From assembly GCA_905371725.1 (NCBI GenBank), contig CAJPML010000033.1:1-8473 (forward strand): DNA of 8,473 nucleotides, in the 5' to 3' direction. The notes beneath the pieces were generated by a model that was not told where the DNA came from, did not search any database, and saw only the letters and a program-made list of their open reading frames with translations. Shown here piece by piece: positions 7,054 through 8,473 of this stretch. The position numbers and the translations under genes are program-made. The stretch comes from Leptotrichia sp. oral taxon 215. Lineage in GTDB: Bacteria; Fusobacteriota; Fusobacteriia; Fusobacteriales; Leptotrichiaceae. Numbering within the stretch: position 1 is the first letter of the stretch; each line of letters opens with the position of its first letter.

Positions 7054-8473
7054 TTAGTCATCCAAATTTATATATTTACTTTCTGTTCTGAAATCTTTAA
7101 ATGGTTTTCCTCCACCTTCATAGAACTTACCAAAAAATTCTACATACATAAGTCTTGAAGTATGCACATATGCACCCAGAAATGAAAGGAACATATTAAA
7201 TAAATGTCCTAAAACAAATATAACAGGGACAAATATAAGTCCTATCAAGTTTCCACCTAGCATTCCCGCAATTATATTCATAGCCTGTGCAATAAATCCA
7301 CCTGCAAGTCCTAATGCCATAAGTCTCGAATAGGATACAAAATCTCCTACATAACTTGAAATCCCGTATAGACTGTAAAGTCCTCCTCCTATTTTTCCTC
7401 CTATGCTTTTGGCTTCTCTTCCGCCAGTTAATACAATTCCGACCATTCCTGCAATCATTACCCACATTGATATATTCGCAATAGAAGGCGACAATTTTAA
7501 CATTTTAAATAGTAGGAATAAAATTCCACCAGCAAGTGCCATATACCAGAAACCTACATCATAAAGTGCATCTAAAGGCTTACCATCTCTGAAATTCATA
7601 TAAGCTTTTATTGCCAAACCAAAGAATAAATGTATTAATCCAAATGCTACGGATAGAATTAACAATTTTTGGAACTCAGTTGACGGATTTACCCATCGCC
7701 ACATTCCAGGAATTTCCAATCCAAAGTATGAACCATACAATACTCCCCAGATAATTACTGAAAAACTTAAATAAAAGAAAAATTCTACAAATAATCTCAT
7801 CTTTTTATTAAGATTGAAAAATTTCAGTACAAACAAAGTTCCAAGCAGTAATACAAGTCCATATCCTGCATCTGCTCCCATCATTCCAAAGAATGCTATG
7901 TAGAAAGGTGTAAGCAGAGGAGTAGGATCTATTTCATTGTATTTTGGATAAGCGTACATTCCTGTCAGACTTTCAAAAGCAGTAACTATTCTGTTATTTT
8001 TAAGTTTTATCGGTACTTCAGCATCATCTTTCTCTGCTTCCTCAAATTTCACATAATAATTTTCACCTGTGACTTCCTTAACTGCATTTTCAAATGCTTC
8101 TTTTTTGTCTGAAGGAATCCATCCATTAATGATACAAGTATTTTTTGTCTCAGCTAATTTTTCAGATTCAGTTATTCTCAGTTTCTTATTTTTTAAATAT
8201 TCATAAACTGCTTCCAAATCTCCCAGCTCATTGTCATATTTCTTAATTTCCTCTTTTATCTGTTTCTTTTCGTTTCTCAATTCCTCAATTTCTTCTTTAA
8301 ACCGTTTCATATAATCTGAAGGAATTCCATCTATATTCAAATCTGTAACTGAAAAGCTTCCTGCTCTGAATGCGTCATTAAGCTTAGCTTTTTCATCATT
8401 TCCATTATCAGATATAACAAGATAGTAAATGTCTTCCTTTGTTTCATTAAGCTCTTCATAATATGTCCTGTCC
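7054..8473 (-). CDS. ntpI: V-type ATP synthase/ATPase subunit I (stator a-type subunit), N-terminus beyond right edge
   Basis: The frame is open from the right window edge (first whole codon at 8472) to TAA at 7054-7056, giving 472 visible residues. The family is usually about 650 residues, so roughly 170-190 N-terminal residues are missing. The TTG at 8340 is internal, not a start. The visible part has the end of the cytoplasmic arm with a charged coiled coil (about residues 55-105), then a membrane domain from about 187 onward with FYIAFFGMMGADAGYG and about seven to eight helices. Two arginines expected in the ion half-channels are present: R383 in SYSRLMALGLAGG (codon 7324-7326) and R440 in VHTSRLMYVEFF (codon 7153-7155). 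The second is followed by the typical ending FYEGGGKPFKDF. It acts as the stator facing the K ring and lies upstream of K, as in other ntp operons. Confidence 0.97.
   Translation of the reverse strand, partial: DRTYYEELNETKEDIYYLVISDNGNDEKAKLNDAFRAGSFSVTDLNIDGIPSDYMKRFKEEIEELRNEKKQIKEEIKKYDNELGDLEAVYEYLKNKKLRITESEKLAETKNTCIINGWIPSDKKEAFENAVKEVTGENYYVKFEEAEKDDAEVPIKLKNNRIVTAFESLTGMYAYPKYNEIDPTPLLTPFYIAFFGMMGADAGYGLVLLLGTLFVLKFFNLNKKMRLFVEFFFYLSFSVIIWGVLYGSYFGLEIPGMWRWVNPSTEFQKLLILSVAFGLIHLFFGLAIKAYMNFRDGKPLDALYDVGFWYMALAGGILFLLFKMLKLSPSIANISMWVMIAGMVGIVLTGGREAKSIGGKIGGGLYSLYGISSYVGDFVSYSRLMALGLAGGFIAQAMNIIAGMLGGNLIGLIFVPVIFVLGHLFNMFLSFLGAYVHTSRLMYVEFFGKFYEGGGKPFKDFRTESKYINLDD

Noticed and set aside
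8338..8340. TTG as a start codon for a 428-residue subunit I
   Set aside because: The frame is open upstream to the window edge and the family needs the missing N-terminal arm; no ribosome binding site precedes the TTG.

Overview
The window holds most of a bacterial V/A-type rotary ATPase operon (ntp/atp type). All of it is on the minus strand, so it reads from the right edge to the left. The order of transcription is subunit I (5' end cut off by the window edge), K, E, C, F, A, B, D. After a 250-base AT-rich gap comes the start of a separate minus-strand gene for an ABC/AAA15-type ATPase, which runs off the left edge. I see no rRNA, tRNA, CRISPR array, insertion sequence or phage gene.

Organism: the DNA is AT-rich, the Shine-Dalgarno boxes are of the AGGAGG type, and TTG and possibly GTG starts occur. 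The subunit sequences resemble V-type ATPases of anaerobic low-GC bacteria. From memory of family sequences, a Fusobacteriota member (Fusobacterium/Leptotrichia group) fits best, with Clostridia as the alternative. This is an inference, not a database result.

Layout (minus strand): 7054-8473 subunit I, partial; 6489-6968 K; 5910-6464 E; 4882-5883 C; 4581-4898 F; 2754-4526 A; 1382-2761 B; 735-1379 D; 485-734 non-coding, with two weak hairpins and a sigma70-like promoter; 2-484 ATPase, partial. Spacing is tight throughout: C/F and A/B overlap, and B/D are 2 nt apart. The exceptions are an 85-nt gap before K and a 54-nt gap before A; the second carries a small hairpin just upstream of the A ribosome binding site.

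Function: A and B form the catalytic head. D and F form the central rotor shaft, and C joins the shaft to the membrane ring. K forms the ring and I is the stator with the ion half-channels. E is half of the peripheral stalk. Its usual partner (the G/H-type coiled-coil subunit) is not in the window and may lie upstream of I. Subunit K keeps every residue that binds sodium in the Enterococcus hirae Na+ ATPase, so this enzyme probably moves Na+.

The window is mainly a conserved housekeeping operon. The one accessory-looking element is the much more AT-rich ATPase gene at the left edge. It belongs to a broad group often found in defence systems, but its partner genes are outside the window. I found no convincing undescribed system here.
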